NCBI RefSeq assembly: GCF_000012625.1 | Contig: NC_007516.1 | Span: forward strand, 1,054,001 to 1,118,000 | Direction: 5' to 3' | DNA: 64,000 nucleotides | Origin: Synechococcus sp. CC9605 | Lineage (GTDB): Bacteria; Cyanobacteriota; Cyanobacteriia; PCC-6307; Cyanobiaceae | Shown: one piece after another, positions 1 through 12,827 of the stretch | How positions within the stretch are numbered: the stretch's first letter is position 1 | Layout: the number at the start of each line of letters is the position of its first letter | Position numbers and translations under genes: made by a program | The notes under the pieces: generated by a model | What the model was told of the DNA's origin: nothing | The model's input: the letters and a program-made list of their open reading frames with translations, nothing else | The model's database searches: none

Positions 1-1
1 G

Positions 2-811
2 CGGCTGGAGGCTTGGCTTCAGCGCCATCAGGGCCCCCAGCTGTTGATCACCGAAGGGGATCCAAGGCCGCTGGATCCGCTGCATACCGCCAATCAATGG
101 TCGGGGGGCATGGCCGCCTGGATCGCTCAACAGCCTGGTCTGAAACAGGCGACCAAACCATCTGTTGGCACCAATGATCTGTCGCCGTGGCTTGAGACCC
201 AGCTGCCCCTGCGTGGCGCCGTCACTGAGCCTGCTCTGGCCTACTGGCTCCCCCAGCTGCTTCCGGAGCAGTTGCCGGTGATGCTGGCCGCCAGTTCACC
301 GGTGCGCGACTGGTTGACCTGGGGCGGGTACTCCTGCGGCCGCCACCGTTGCTTCAGCTTCCGTGGGGCCTCGGGCATCGACGGCACTTTGTCGCTCGCC
401 ATGGGTCTGGCGGCGAATCTCGGTCCGTTGGCGCTGGTGACCGGTGATCTGGCCCTGCTGCACGACAGCAACGGTTGGCTGCATGCATCGTCCGCTGCCG
501 CACCTCCACCTCTGCTGGTGCTGCTGATCGACAACGGCGGCGGCGGCATTTTTCAGCAGCTGCCCATTGCCACACCGGGCTTCGAATCGCTCTTCGCCAT
601 GCCCCAGCAGGTGGACTCCCTGGCCCTGGCGGCAGCCCATGGTGTGCCTGGTCGCCAGGTGGCCTGTCTGGAGGATCTGCAGGAGGCCTTGGCCTGGGGC
701 TTGTCGCAGCAACGGCCGGTGTTGTTGCGATTGTGCAGCGACCGCGGTCGTGATGCTGTCCTGCGTCAGCAGTTGCGCGCTGCTGCTCAGAATGAGGGCA
801 CTGAGCTCTGA
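2..811 (+). CDS. menD: MenD, SEPHCHC synthase (5'-truncated by window edge)
   Basis: C-terminal half of 2-succinyl-5-enolpyruvyl-6-hydroxy-3-cyclohexene-1-carboxylate synthase, the thiamine-diphosphate enzyme that commits isochorismate to phylloquinone (the photosystem I quinone). The reading frame is open to the window edge, so the true start lies upstream; the TTG at 44 is internal. The visible part has the family's RGASGIDG stretch, a [13 protein letters not shown] segment typical of the ThDP/Mg-binding region, and [11 protein letters not shown]. menB starts 5 bases after the stop, consistent with a men operon. Identification is from motif recognition plus the menB neighbour. Confidence 0.93.
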   Translation, partial: RLEAWLQRHQGPQLLITEGDPRPLDPLHTANQWSGGMAAWIAQQPGLKQATKPSVGTNDLSPWLETQLPLRGAVTEPALAYWLPQLLPEQLPVMLAASSPVRDWLTWGGYSCGRHRCFSFRGASGIDGTLSLAMGLAANLGPLALVTGDLALLHDSNGWLHASSAAAPPPLLVLLIDNGGGGIFQQLPIATPGFESLFAMPQQVDSLALAAAHGVPGRQVACLEDLQEALAWGLSQQRPVLLRLCSDRGRDAVLRQQLRAAAQNEGTEL

Positions 812-816
812 GCCCG

Positions 817-1686
817 ATGAGTGACATGCGTCAGGTGCTCCCCGGTGCGCCAACCGCGCAATGGACACCGTGGGGCAGCTACCAAGACATCCTGGTGGAC
901 CGTTGCGCGGACGGCCTGGCGCGTGTGGCCATCAACCGCCCCGCCAAGCGCAACGCCTTCCGCCCGCAGACAGTGATGGAGCTCTGTGATGCCTTCACAC
1001 GCATCCGGGATGACCGTGACATCGGTGTGGTGCTGTTCACGGGTGTTGGCCCAGCCCCCGATGGCGGTTACGCCTTCTGTTCCGGCGGCGACCAGAGTGT
1101 TCGCGGCGACGGCGGTTACGTCGGTGAGGACGGTCTGCCGCGCCTGAACGTGCTCGATCTGCAGCGCATCATCCGCAGCCTGCCCAAGGTGGTGATTGGC
1201 CTGGTGGCCGGCTACGCCATGGGCGGCGGCCAGGTGTTGCATCTGCTCTGCGACCTCAGCCTCGCCGCCGACAACGCTGTGTTCGGCCAGACCGGTCCCA
1301 AGGTCGGCAGTTTTGATGGCGGTTTTGGCGCGGGCTACCTGGCGCGGGTGGTGGGCCAGCGCAAGGCCCGTGAAATCTGGTTTCTCTGCCGCCGTTATGG
1401 CGCCAAGGAGGCCCTGGAGATGGGTCTCGTCAACGCCGTGGTGCCGTTAGAGCAGCTGGAGGCGGAGGGGGTGCGTTGGGCTAGGGAGGTGCTGAAGCAC
1501 AGCCCTACGGCCATCCGTTGCCTTAAGGCCGCATTCAATGCCGAAACCGATGGCCTCGCCGGGCTGCAGGAGCTGGCCGGCAACGCCACACATCTCTTTT
1601 ATCGAACCGAAGAAGCCGTGGAAGGCCGCAATGCCTTCCTTGAAAAGCGGTCTCCGGATTTTTCCGAGACAGGCTGGTTACCCTGA
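817..1686 (+). CDS. menB: MenB, 1,4-dihydroxy-2-naphthoyl-CoA synthase
   Basis: Crotonase-fold enzyme of 289 residues that closes the naphthoquinone ring from o-succinylbenzoyl-CoA in phylloquinone synthesis. The sequence shows the crotonase oxyanion-hole region (FCSGGDQ) and the [20 protein letters not shown] segment, with the C-terminal [13 protein letters not shown] characteristic of MenB. Length matches the family. The ATG at 817 lies just after the menD stop (TGA at 809-811), so the two are probably co-transcribed and possibly translationally coupled. Confidence 0.96.
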   Translation: MSDMRQVLPGAPTAQWTPWGSYQDILVDRCADGLARVAINRPAKRNAFRPQTVMELCDAFTRIRDDRDIGVVLFTGVGPAPDGGYAFCSGGDQSVRGDGGYVGEDGLPRLNVLDLQRIIRSLPKVVIGLVAGYAMGGGQVLHLLCDLSLAADNAVFGQTGPKVGSFDGGFGAGYLARVVGQRKAREIWFLCRRYGAKEALEMGLVNAVVPLEQLEAEGVRWAREVLKHSPTAIRCLKAAFNAETDGLAGLQELAGNATHLFYRTEEAVEGRNAFLEKRSPDFSETGWLP

Positions 1687-1751
1687 CGGAAAAGCGCTCT
1701 CTCTCCCCGCCGGAACCGCTGGCCCTGCTGCATGCGGCGGCTGCGGATTCC

Positions 1752-2236
1752 GTGACGGCAGGCCTGGCTTCACTGCCTCAGGATTTGCTTGAGCAGAGCA
1801 GTCGCCATGTGGTGATGCTTCGCGGCCATCGCCGTCTGTTTCTGCTCGAGAACGGCACGCTGCGCAACGCCTTTCCGGTGGCCATCGGCATGCCCGGCTG
1901 GGAGACCCCCACCGGACGTTTTGAAGTGCTGCAGAAGATTCCCAATCCGGTGTGGGTGCATCCGGTGAGTGGCGAGCGGGTGGAGGAGCAAGGTCCCAAC
2001 AACCCCTTGGGCAGCCACTGGATCACTTTCCATCGCGATTGCCTCGGCCGTCATGCCCACGACGGTGATGCCTGGATCATGATCAAGGATGCACCACCAC
2101 GGGGTTCCATGGCACCCCCCACCGCTGGACGGTGGGACGGGCCGTTTCCCATGGCTGCGTGCGGCTTTACAACGAGGATGTGCGTGCCCTGTATCGCCAG
2201 GTGTCGCTTGGAACACAGGTGACGGTTCTTCTCTGA
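1752..2236 (+). pseudogene. L,D-transpeptidase (YkuD domain), frameshifted near 2060-2090
   Basis: The first frame (GTG at 1752) reads a normal YkuD-domain start: a segment with LFLLENG, then GMPGWETPTGRFEV and NPLGSHWI. At about residue 110 the family match stops and the frame runs on to 2222 in unrelated residues. The expected ending, FHGTPHRWTVGRAVSHGC then VRLYNEDVRALYRQVSLG, is present one frame over and stops at 2234-2236. That part contains the catalytic Cys of the SHGC motif, so the intact enzyme needs a one-base deletion to be repaired (or a -1 shift). I see no X-XXY-YYZ slippery heptamer there. The family cross-links peptidoglycan in the periplasm. It is either a real recent pseudogene or a sequence error. 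Confidence 0.8.
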
Positions 2237-2288
2237 CGGAACAGATTCCTAAATTCCCCTTAAAGTCGCCGCGCCAACGCCGATCTGA

Positions 2289-4611
<2,323 letters not shown>

Positions 4612-4615
<4 letters not shown>

Positions 4616-5961
4616 CCCTGACGCTGCGTCAGCTGATGGATGTCTGGGGAACCACCCAGGGCGGCAGGTTGGAACCCGATGCACTGCTTGGACGGGTCTG
4701 CACCGACAGCCGACAGCTTCAGGCGGGTGATTTTTTTGTCCCCCTGGTGGGCGAGCGCTTCGATGGTCATCACTTCCTCGAGCAACTGCCTGAACACAAG
4801 GCCCAGGCCGCTGTTGTGAGCCGCTGCTGGGCTGAACCGCTGCCTCCAGACCTGCTGCATTGGCGGGTGGACGACACACTGCTGGCCTATCAACAGCTGG
4901 CCTTGCTGCATCGCCGTGCCCTGGGCAAGCCTCTGGTGGCGGTGACGGGTTCAGCCGGCAAAACCACAACCCGGGAGTTGATTCGAGCGGCATTGGCTCC
5001 GCTGGGAGCGATTCAGGCCAGCGAAGGCAACAACAACAATGACGTTGGGGTCCCCCTCACAGTTCTCGGTGCCACCGCAGCTGATGCTGCGCTCGTTATT
5101 GAGATGGGCATGCGGGGGCTTGGGGAGATTGAGCGCCTCTCCTACTGCACCGAGCCGGATCTTGCGGTGATCACCAACATCGGAACGGCTCACATCGGTC
5201 GTCTTGGCAGCCGCGAGGCGATTGCAGCGGCCAAATGTGAAATCACGGCTGGGCTGCATCCGCAGGGGACCGTGGTGATTCCCGCCGGTGATCCCCTTCT
5301 GGAGTCCGCCTTGTCGGCGGTCTGGTCCGGCCGCGTGCTGCGCGTGCGCCTGGCTGACGATCCCGAGGTCGAATCCGATTTGGTTGGAGACATCAACGGC
5401 GACCAGTTGCTGATCGATGCGGATCGTCTCCCGCTTCAGCTGGAGGGGCGCCACAACGCCCGCAACCTGCTCTTGGCCGTTGCGGTTGCTGACCAGTTGG
5501 GCGTGTCTCGCAGGGCATTGCAAGCCATACAGGTGACGGTGCCGGGAGGACGCAACCGCCGCCTTCAGCAGGGTGGTTTGACACTCCTCGATGAGACCTA
5601 CAACGCCTCGCCTGAGGCGGTGTTGGCGGCTCTTGACCTGCTGGCGGCGCAACCGGGGCGACGTTTTGCCGTGCTGGGCACCATGCTGGAGCTTGGGGAC
5701 CGCAGCCTGGAGCTGCATCAAGAGGTTGCTGCCCGCGCCGTGCAACTGGGCCTGGATGGTCTGGTGCTGGTGGATGGCGGTGCGGAGGGCAAGGCGATGG
5801 CTGAAGTGGCGGCATCCCTGCCCCATCTGCAGTTGGTGTCGAATCCGGAAGACGCAGCAGCACCTCTGGCCGCCTGGCTGGAGGCCGGGGATTTTCTGCT
5901 GCTCAAGGCCAGCCGCGGTGTTGCCCTGGAACGGTTGATGCCGCTGTTGCCACGCCTTTGA
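4612..5961 (+). CDS. murF: MurF, UDP-MurNAc-tripeptide:D-Ala-D-Ala ligase
   Basis: Cytoplasmic Mur ligase of 449 residues that adds D-Ala-D-Ala to the UDP-MurNAc tripeptide, completing the peptidoglycan pentapeptide. It shows the N-terminal Mur domain (VCTDSRQLQAGDFFV), the ATP loop GSAGKTT (residues 113-119), the NNNNDVGVPLTVL segment and the LLDETYNASPEAV motif of MurF. Length fits the family. The gene overlaps the upstream membrane-protein gene by four bases and converges on glmU 10 bases downstream. Confidence 0.96.
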
Positions 5962-5971
5962 AAAGGCTAGA

Positions 5972-7333
5972 TCAGACCTTTCGTTCAGCCCAACCTTCTT
6001 TGGTCATCTGGCGGGCGCGTCCAATCGCCAGGGCGCCGTCCGCCACATCCTTGGTGATCGTTGACCCGGCACCGATGGTGGCGCGCTCACCGACGTTGAT
6101 GGGAGCCACCAGCACGGAATTGGCACCGGTTTTGCTGTTGCTGCCAATCATGGTGCGGTGCTTGTTCACGCCGTCGTAGTTGGCGGTGATCGTTCCGGCT
6201 CCCACGTTGACCTTCTCCCCGAGTTGGGCGTCGCCGATGTAGCTGAGGTGGTTCACCTTGGTGCCAGCCCCCAGCTGGCTTTTTTTCACCTCCACAAAGT
6301 TGCCGATGCGGCAACCATCGCCGACATCGGCGGCCGGCCGCAGGTGAGCAAAGGGACCGATGGCAACGTCGTTGCCGATGCTGGCCTCTCGCACCACAGA
6401 GTGCACCACACTCACGTTGGTTCCAACCGATGCGTCCTCGATCAGACTGCCGGGGCCGATCCGGGAGTTGTCGCCGATCACGCAGCGGCCGCGGAAGTGG
6501 GTTTGCGGATCGATCACCACATCGCGGCCGAAGCTGCAGCCTTCACTGAGGGTGCAGCTTTCGGGATCAATGAAGGTGACCCCTTCATCCATCCAGTGGT
6601 GGCGCAGCCGTTGTTGCAGCAGGGCTTCGCACTGGGCCAGTTGCCGCCGGTTGTTGATGCCGTTCACCTCATCGGCATCGGCCACCTCCAGGTGCATGGC
6701 CTTCGGCAGCATCGCCACCGTGTCGGTGAGATAGAGCTCCCCCTGATCGTTGTCGGTGCTGAGCTTCGGCAGAACGTTGGCCAGGGCTGTCCAGTTGAAG
6801 CAGTAGATCCCGGCGTTGGTGAGGTTGTTGCTGCGTTGCTCGTCCGTACAATCGCGATGCTCAATGATGCTGCTCACCTGGCCGTCGGCATCGGCGAACA
6901 CACGCCCGTAACCGGTGGGATCTTCGAGCCGTGCCGTGAGCAGGGTGACATCTGCACCGCTGGCCCGGTGCTGTTCCACCAATGCTTCGACCGTTTCACT
7001 TCGTAGCAGCGGCACATCGCCGTTGAGCACGAGCAGTTCGCCTTCAAAGCCCTGCAGCGACGGAATCAGCTGTTGCACCGCATGGCCCGTGCCGTTCTGG
7101 GGCTGCTGCAGAACAAATTCCAGGCCGCCGAGCGGAGCCAGCTGCTGCTCAACCCGCTCGGCTTGATGCCCCACGATCAGTAGCCGCCGTTCCGGTTGCA
7201 GATTCCCGGCACTGGCGAGCACCCGTTCCACCAGGGTGGCTCCCGCTAGCGGTTGGAGCACTTTCGGGAGTGCGCTCTTCATGCGGGTGCCTTTTCCAGC
7301 GGCCAGAACGGCTACGGCGAGCATGCGGAGCAA
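5972..7333 (-). CDS. glmU: GlmU, bifunctional GlcNAc-1-P uridyltransferase / GlcN-1-P acetyltransferase
   Basis: A 453-residue bifunctional enzyme making UDP-GlcNAc. The N-terminal uridyltransferase domain has LAAGKGTR (residues 10-17) and LNGDVPLL. The C-terminal half is a left-handed beta-helix acetyltransferase rich in hexapeptide repeats (for example [18 protein letters not shown] and [17 protein letters not shown]). The next M ([12 protein letters not shown], 7324) is an equally good start. It converges with murF with almost no gap, and both feed cell-wall precursor synthesis. Confidence 0.96.
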   Translation of the reverse strand: MLRMLAVAVLAAGKGTRMKSALPKVLQPLAGATLVERVLASAGNLQPERRLLIVGHQAERVEQQLAPLGGLEFVLQQPQNGTGHAVQQLIPSLQGFEGELLVLNGDVPLLRSETVEALVEQHRASGADVTLLTARLEDPTGYGRVFADADGQVSSIIEHRDCTDEQRSNNLTNAGIYCFNWTALANVLPKLSTDNDQGELYLTDTVAMLPKAMHLEVADADEVNGINNRRQLAQCEALLQQRLRHHWMDEGVTFIDPESCTLSEGCSFGRDVVIDPQTHFRGRCVIGDNSRIGPGSLIEDASVGTNVSVVHSVVREASIGNDVAIGPFAHLRPAADVGDGCRIGNFVEVKKSQLGAGTKVNHLSYIGDAQLGEKVNVGAGTITANYDGVNKHRTMIGSNSKTGANSVLVAPINVGERATIGAGSTITKDVADGALAIGRARQMTKEGWAERKV

Positions 7334-7360
7334 GGGGAAGACGGGCGGAATCTACTGGGC

Positions 7361-8278
7361 TCAGGACGGACTGTCCCTGCGCCAGCGCCTCTGCCAGGCA
7401 TTGGTGGGTTCGTAACCGCAATGCTCCTGTTCAAGGCGGCGGCGCTCAAGGATGCCCTCAGCCGTGGCATTGCTCTGGGGATCGCGAAACGGCACGGCCG
7501 CTCGCGTCTGCAGGTGTTCCCACTCCATCGCCGAGAGGGGGCGCCAACCGGGGCCGTTTGGAGGACAACCAGAGTCTGCGGGGGTGGCCAACGTGCCGCT
7601 GCTCCACCACACCCGTTCGCCCGGGGCCGGCAGCAGTGAAAACAAGCTCAAGCCCGCTCGCTTCAGGCTGGCCCTCACTGCGGCCGAACGGCTGTAGGTG
7701 AGCAACCGTCCCTGTGGCGCCAAGCGATGGGCCAGGGCTCCCAGGAATTCCTCGCTCCACAGTTCCGGGCAGCGCTGAGGGGAAAAGGCGTCCAACAGCA
7801 CCAGATCAAAGTGAACGGACTGAGGTATCTGTTTGAGCATCGATCGGGCATCGCCCCAGAGCTGGATCCCTTGGCTGTTGTTCTCCTGCCAGCCGTCGTG
7901 GTCGCGGATGGCAACAAGCTTCGTCAGCACAGGGGCTGACCAGAGGGATTGGAAGCTCGCCTGCTCCAAAGCTTGTTCCAGGGGGCGGCGGTCCAGCTCA
8001 AGCCCCCACCAATGCAGCTTCGGCCCAGCGGTCGGCAAAGCTTCCAGCACAGCGGCCGTGTTGTAGCCGAGCCCCAGGCACACATCCAGGATCCTTAGCT
8101 CAGAGCCGCTGCTGAAGCGCTGCAGCTCCGCGGGTTGAACGAACTTGGCCCGGGCTTCATTCAGGGCCCCAGCAGAGTTGTGAAAGGCCTCTCTGAAGTG
8201 ATCGCTGAGCAGGCTGAAGCTTCCATCCGCCGTCGGATAGACGCGGAGCGCACCGAGCTCAGCAGCGGAGCCGTTCAA
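7361..8278 (-). CDS. MnmC-like SAM-dependent methyltransferase (DUF752 family)
   Basis: A 305-residue protein resembling the N-terminal methyltransferase domain of the tRNA-modifying enzyme MnmC (5-methylaminomethyl-2-thiouridine synthesis). SAM-binding motif I is [10 protein letters not shown] (residues 64-73), and [17 protein letters not shown] is the family-typical acidic loop. The FAD-dependent oxidase domain of E. coli MnmC is absent, as usual for stand-alone members. It overlaps the 3' end of aroA by 20 bases in the same orientation, so a slightly later start is possible. The tRNA substrate is inferred from the family only. Confidence 0.82.
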   Translation of the reverse strand: MNGSAAELGALRVYPTADGSFSLLSDHFREAFHNSAGALNEARAKFVQPAELQRFSSGSELRILDVCLGLGYNTAAVLEALPTAGPKLHWWGLELDRRPLEQALEQASFQSLWSAPVLTKLVAIRDHDGWQENNSQGIQLWGDARSMLKQIPQSVHFDLVLLDAFSPQRCPELWSEEFLGALAHRLAPQGRLLTYSRSAAVRASLKRAGLSLFSLLPAPGERVWWSSGTLATPADSGCPPNGPGWRPLSAMEWEHLQTRAAVPFRDPQSNATAEGILERRRLEQEHCGYEPTNAWQRRWRRDSPS

Positions 8279-9584
8279 GTTCGTCCCAGAACGAGGGATA
8301 CGACACGGCTGCGGCTTCGCTTCTCGCCAGGCTGGAGTTGCCGTCGGCGAGCATGGCTGCTACGCCAAGGCTCATCGCCACCCGGTGATCGGTTTCGCTG
8401 TCCAGCGCGGCTCCCTTGAGCGGTCGACCGCCGCGGATGGTCATGCCATCTTCATGTTCGTCAATGTCGGCCCCCATGGCCTTGAGCTGACGTGCCATCA
8501 CCGCCAGCCGATCGGTTTCCTTCACCCGAAGTTCAGACGCTCCACTGATCCGGCTTTCGCCCTCGCAGAAACAGGCGGCGACGCTGAGGATCGGCACCTC
8601 ATCCACAAGGCTGGGCATGATCTCCTCTCCAAAGTTGAACGGTTTCAACGGACCGTGGGTCACCCGCAGATCGCCCACCGGTTCGCCCGCCACATCGCGG
8701 GGGTTGAGCACCTCGATTAGGGCACCCATCTGCTCCAACACCTCCAGGATCCCGGTGCGGGTCGGGTTCAGCCCCACGTTTTCAATGGTGAGATCGGCGC
8801 CTGGGATCAGGGCTCCAGCCACAAGCCAGAAGGCTGCCGAGCTGATGTCGCCGGGGACCACCACGTTCTTACCCTGCAGTGTCGCGCCGGGACGCACGCT
8901 GATGTGCCGCCCAATTTCGCCGCCAACGGTGAGATCGGCGCCAAAGGCCTTCAGCATCCGCTCGCTGTGATCCCGGGACTGGGCCGGTTCGATCACCGTG
9001 GTCGGGCTCTCGGCCGTGAGCGCAGCCAGAAGCAGCGCTGATTTCACCTGAGCACTGGCCACGGGCGTGCCGATCACGGTTCCTTTCAGCTGGCGCCCCT
9101 GCACCGCCAGCGGCGCCAGGTTGCCCCCATCACGGCCACGCACTTCCGCACCCATCGAGGCCAACGGTTGGCCCACCCGACGCATCGGGCGGCGGCGCAG
9201 GGAGGCATCGCCATCCAGCACGAAGTGGCGACCGTCGCGGCCCGCCAGCAGGCCCAGCATCAATCGCATCGTGGTGCCGGAGTTGCCGCAGTCGAGCACT
9301 TCTGCTGGCTCCTGCAATCCATCGACGCCAACCCCTTCAACGGTGACGATGCCGCCATCGGTGATCGGGCTGATGCTGACACCCATGGCCCGCAGGCAGG
9401 CGGCGGTGCTCAGGGGGTCTTCGGCCGGGAGCAGACCATCAATGGTTGTGGTTCCTTCTGCGATGGCGCCGAACAGAAGCGATCGGTGCGAGATCGATTT
9501 ATCGCCTGGAACCTTCACCCGTCCCTGGAGGCTTCCTCCGGCCTTGAGCTCACGGGGGTCGTCGGATTGGCCTGTGCCGCTCAA
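8259..9584 (-). CDS. aroA: EPSP synthase (3-phosphoshikimate 1-carboxyvinyltransferase)
   Basis: A 441-residue shikimate-pathway enzyme joining PEP and shikimate-3-phosphate. [15 protein letters not shown] starts near residue 26 (substrate Lys29). The [22 protein letters not shown] and MSLGVAAML motifs are all present. The [19 protein letters not shown] version with Ala after the Gly suggests a class II-like enzyme, but I do not press that. It lies head-to-tail with the UbiD-like gene, which starts further right on the same strand, and with the methyltransferase downstream. Confidence 0.96.
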   Translation of the reverse strand: MSGTGQSDDPRELKAGGSLQGRVKVPGDKSISHRSLLFGAIAEGTTTIDGLLPAEDPLSTAACLRAMGVSISPITDGGIVTVEGVGVDGLQEPAEVLDCGNSGTTMRLMLGLLAGRDGRHFVLDGDASLRRRPMRRVGQPLASMGAEVRGRDGGNLAPLAVQGRQLKGTVIGTPVASAQVKSALLLAALTAESPTTVIEPAQSRDHSERMLKAFGADLTVGGEIGRHISVRPGATLQGKNVVVPGDISSAAFWLVAGALIPGADLTIENVGLNPTRTGILEVLEQMGALIEVLNPRDVAGEPVGDLRVTHGPLKPFNFGEEIMPSLVDEVPILSVAACFCEGESRISGASELRVKETDRLAVMARQLKAMGADIDEHEDGMTIRGGRPLKGAALDSETDHRVAMSLGVAAMLADGNSSLARSEAAAVSYPSFWDELERLRC

Positions 9585-9608
9585 GGTTGTTTCGTCGTTG
9601 GGCTGATC

Positions 9609-11171
9609 CTATTGGCTGGTCTTCAGTCCCTGAATCAGGCGATCGAGGGCATAGCCGAACAGGCTGGGGTCGGGGTCGTCGGTGCCGAGGTCCTCCAGAC
9701 CCAGCTCGGCCCAGCGGTCGCTGACCCGTTGTTCCAGATCCGCAGGACGGCTCAGGGGTTCACCCCATTCGTGATTTTTCTCAGGTCCCACCTTGGTGGT
9801 GGCGTCAATGGCCAGTCGTCCCCCAAGGCCCAACTGCTCGCTGGCGAAGTCCAGGGTGTCGAAGGGGGTGTTCTCCAGGGTGAACAGGTCGCGCTGGGGA
9901 TCCACCTGGGCCGCGATGGCCCAGACCACCTGACGCGGGTCGCGCACGTTGATGTGACTGTCCACCACCACAACGAACTTGGTGTAAGTGAATTGCGGCA
10001 GGGCACTCCAGAAGGCCATGGCAGCACGCTTGGCCTGCCCCGGATAGGCCTTGTCGATCGAGATCACCGCCAGCTTGTAGCTGAGGGCTTCCATTGGCAG
10101 GAAGAAGTCGGTGATCTCTGGAATCTGCTGCCGCAGGATCGGCGTGTAGATCCGGTTCAGCGCGATGGCCAGCATCGCTTCTTCCTTGGGAGGACGGCCG
10201 CTGAAGGTGGTGAGAAACACCGGATCCCGCCGTTGGGTCATGCAGTGGAAGCGCACCAGAGGTGAGTCCTCCACACCGCCGTAGAACCCCATGTGATCTC
10301 CGAAGGGGCCATCCGGCAGCACTTCACCAGGGGTGATCGTTCCCTCCAGCACCACTTCGCTGTGGCTGGGCACCTGCAGGTCGATGGTTTTGCAGGGGGC
10401 CAGACGAACCCCTTCTCCGGCATAGATGCCTGCGAACAGCCACTCGCTGAGTTGCACCGGGATCGGTGTGGCGGCGGCCATCACCAGCAGCGGGTGCACG
10501 CCGATGGCCACCGCCACCTCCAGCTTCTTGCCCATGGCGGCAGCCTTGCGCAGGTGACGGGCACCGCCGCGCACGCTCAACCAGTGCACGGTCATCGTGT
10601 TCACCGACTGCTTCTGAAGCCGGTAAACACCCACGTTGGGGACACCGGTTTCGGGGTCTTTGGTGATCACCAGTCCAAGCGTGATCACGCCCCCGGCATC
10701 CCCAGGCCAGGGCCGGATCAGGGGGATGTTGTCAAGATCAACCTCCTCGTCACGGAACACCTGCTGACGGCAGGGGGGTGAGAGGTCGCGGTCGGGCTTG
10801 GCCTTGACCAGGTCCCAGAAGACCCGGGCGAACTGCTTGGTTTCCTCCAGGCCTTTGGGGGGGCGGGGTTGCTGCAGCAGGGCCAGGCGTGACCCCAGCT
10901 CCTCCAGCTGTTCGGCCCGTTCGAGACCCATGCTCCACACCACCCTTTCGACGGTGCCGAGGGTGTTGACAGCCACCGGCATCGACGAGCCGATCACGTT
11001 CTCGAACAGCAGGGCGGGCCCTCCTTGGCTCAACACCCGGTCGGCAATGGCTGCCAGCTCAAGGTCGGGGTCCACTGGTGCCGTGATCCGTCGCAGCTGG
11101 CCGCGGTCCTCAAGCAACTTGAGGAAGCCCCGCAGATCTCGGGTGGCCGGACCGGATTGGAACAGGGCCAT
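9609..11171 (-). CDS. UbiD-family prenylated-FMN decarboxylase
   Basis: A 520-residue UbiD-like protein. These enzymes use prenylated FMN to decarboxylate aromatic or unsaturated acids such as 4-hydroxybenzoate-derived quinone precursors. I chose the ATG giving [17 protein letters not shown] because the upstream-extended frame to 11348 lies in the leader of the divergent comB. Family features include [19 protein letters not shown], the [14 protein letters not shown] loop, [15 protein letters not shown] and the C-terminal EWGEP region. In cyanobacteria the likely role is plastoquinone synthesis from 4-hydroxybenzoate. No ubiX is seen in this window. Confidence 0.88.
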   Translation of the reverse strand: MALFQSGPATRDLRGFLKLLEDRGQLRRITAPVDPDLELAAIADRVLSQGGPALLFENVIGSSMPVAVNTLGTVERVVWSMGLERAEQLEELGSRLALLQQPRPPKGLEETKQFARVFWDLVKAKPDRDLSPPCRQQVFRDEEVDLDNIPLIRPWPGDAGGVITLGLVITKDPETGVPNVGVYRLQKQSVNTMTVHWLSVRGGARHLRKAAAMGKKLEVAVAIGVHPLLVMAAATPIPVQLSEWLFAGIYAGEGVRLAPCKTIDLQVPSHSEVVLEGTITPGEVLPDGPFGDHMGFYGGVEDSPLVRFHCMTQRRDPVFLTTFSGRPPKEEAMLAIALNRIYTPILRQQIPEITDFFLPMEALSYKLAVISIDKAYPGQAKRAAMAFWSALPQFTYTKFVVVVDSHINVRDPRQVVWAIAAQVDPQRDLFTLENTPFDTLDFASEQLGLGGRLAIDATTKVGPEKNHEWGEPLSRPADLEQRVSDRWAELGLEDLGTDDPDPSLFGYALDRLIQGLKTSQ

Positions 11172-11234
11172 GGGATAACGGTCTTGGCACAAGCGATGTC
11201 GGTACTGTGTCGCACGCCGGTGTTCAGCGTGGCC

Positions 11235-11966
11235 ATGCAGATCTCCTACTTCCATGTGCCGGCAGAGATGCCGCAGGACCTTCGCCCCGATGCGGCGGTG
11301 GTGATTGACGTGCTGCGGGCTACCACCACCATTGCCAGGGCGCTGCACAACGGCGCTGAGGCGGTGCAGGCCTTCGCCAGCCTCGAGGACCTGCGCGCTG
11401 CGGCAGCGGAGTGGCCTGCTGATGCGCGTCTGCTGCTTGGTGAGCGCGGGGGTCAGATGCTCGAAGGGTTTGACCTTGGTAATTCACCCGTTGCTGTGAC
11501 GCCTGAGCAGGTGGCTGGCAAGCGTCTGTTCATGAGCACCACCAATGGCACCCGCGCTCTCGATCGTGTCCGCGAGGTTCCTCTGCTGCTAACGGCGGCG
11601 TTGCCGAACCGCGAGGCCGTGGCCCAGCGCGTGCTGGCCAAGCAACCCAGCCACGTGGCGATTGTCGGCAGCGGTTGGGAGGGGGCCTACTCCCTCGAGG
11701 ATTCCCTGGCCGCTGGTGCCTTGGGGCATCGCTTGCTGGAGCTGGATCCCACCGGGAGCAGCGCCGCCAATGACGAACTCACCGCGGCCGTCTCACTCTG
11801 GCGTCAGTGGCAATCCGATCCTGAGGCCTGTCTGCGCACGGCGACCCACGGTCAGCGCTTGATTCGCCTTGGCGATCACGACGCTGATTTCCGCTGCTGT
11901 GCAGGGCTTGATCAGCTGGGTGTCGTTCCGACACAGGTCGAGCCCGGGGTGCTTCGGGCGGCCTGA
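11235..11966 (+). CDS. comB: ComB-family 2-phosphosulfolactate phosphatase
   Basis: A 243-residue member of the ComB family, which in methanogens dephosphorylates (R)-2-phospho-3-sulfolactate to sulfolactate on the way to coenzyme M. Family signatures: [13 protein letters not shown] (residues 21-33), GERGG (69-73), GFDLGNSP and [11 protein letters not shown] (99-109), with a late [10 protein letters not shown]. The ATG at 11235 gives the standard N-terminus; the frame is open further upstream but into the divergent UbiD gene. Cyanobacteria do not make coenzyme M, so the substrate here is uncertain. The ComA-family gene at 44755 makes a sulfolactate route plausible. Confidence 0.88.
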   Translation: MQISYFHVPAEMPQDLRPDAAVVIDVLRATTTIARALHNGAEAVQAFASLEDLRAAAAEWPADARLLLGERGGQMLEGFDLGNSPVAVTPEQVAGKRLFMSTTNGTRALDRVREVPLLLTAALPNREAVAQRVLAKQPSHVAIVGSGWEGAYSLEDSLAAGALGHRLLELDPTGSSAANDELTAAVSLWRQWQSDPEACLRTATHGQRLIRLGDHDADFRCCAGLDQLGVVPTQVEPGVLRAA

Positions 11967-11994
11967 CCCTCATTAAAATCTGCACATCTGATCA

Positions 11995-12822
11995 GTGCAA
12001 GTGAGCGACTTCCTGGCGGCTGCTGTCCAGCTGACGAGCGGTCAGGATCCAGAGCTCAACTTCAATGCGGCTGAAGAGCAGATTGACCTGGCTGCCCGCC
12101 GTGGTGCCGAGCTGATCGGCCTGCCGGAGAATTTCGCCTTCATGGGTGAGGACACCCGCCGCTTGGAGTTGGCCCCGACCCTGGCGGAGCAGACCAGTCG
12201 CTTTCTGGTGACCATGGCCCGTCGCTATCAGGTGGCGCTGCTCGGCGGGGGCTTTCCCGTGCCGGTGGGTGATGGATCGCGAACTCTGAACCGCGCTGAG
12301 CTCGTCGACCGTGACGGCATGCTCCTGGGCTGTTACGACAAAATTCACCTCTTTGATGTCGATTTGCCGGACGGCAACACCTATCGCGAGTCGGCAACTG
12401 TGAACCCAGGTAGGGATTTGCCTCCGGTGGTTGAGATTCCCGGTCTCTGCAAGGTGGGACTGTCCATTTGCTACGACGTGCGGTTTCCTGAGCTCTATCG
12501 CCATCTCGTCGGTGCCGGCGCAGACCTGCTGATGATCCCTGCGGCATTCACAGCCTTCACCGGAAAAGACCACTGGCAGGTGCTTCTGCAGGCCAGGGCC
12601 ATTGAGAACACGGCCTATGTGCTGGCTCCGGCCCAGACCGGTGTGCATCACGGTCGTCGGCAAAGCCATGGCCACGCCCTGGTGATTGATCCCTGGGGCA
12701 CGGTCCTTGCTGATGCAGGTGTGCAGGCTGGAGCTGCCATTGCTCCGGTCAACACGAGTCACCTCGGCCATGTTCGGGGTCAGATGCCGAGCCTTCGGCA
12801 CCGCCAACCCGCTCTTTTCTGA
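11995..12822 (+). CDS. Nitrilase-superfamily amidohydrolase (Nit2/omega-amidase-like)
   Basis: A 275-residue carbon-nitrogen hydrolase. The Glu-Lys-Cys catalytic triad is visible as Glu45 (GLPENFAF), Lys116 (YDKIHLFDV) and Cys159 (SICYDVRFPELYR). The length and the DLPDG segment after the Lys match the Nit1/Nit2 branch, whose members hydrolyse deaminated glutathione or alpha-keto-glutaramate-type amides. The start is GTG at 11995 or GTG at 12001 (VSDFLAAAVQL). The next gene starts 5 bases after the stop. The exact substrate cannot be read from the sequence. Confidence 0.88.
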   Translation: MQVSDFLAAAVQLTSGQDPELNFNAAEEQIDLAARRGAELIGLPENFAFMGEDTRRLELAPTLAEQTSRFLVTMARRYQVALLGGGFPVPVGDGSRTLNRAELVDRDGMLLGCYDKIHLFDVDLPDGNTYRESATVNPGRDLPPVVEIPGLCKVGLSICYDVRFPELYRHLVGAGADLLMIPAAFTAFTGKDHWQVLLQARAIENTAYVLAPAQTGVHHGRRQSHGHALVIDPWGTVLADAGVQAGAAIAPVNTSHLGHVRGQMPSLRHRQPALF

Positions 12823-12827
12823 GCGCC

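Noticed and set aside
2060-2095. Programmed -1 frameshifting in the L,D-transpeptidase
   Set aside because: No X-XXY-YYZ heptamer and no obvious stimulatory structure in the break region; a mutation or sequence error is simpler.
9168-10265. 365-codon + strand frame opposite aroA and the UbiD-like gene
   Set aside because: Antisense to two solid genes with conserved motifs; composition is shadow-like (Gln/Gly/His-rich).
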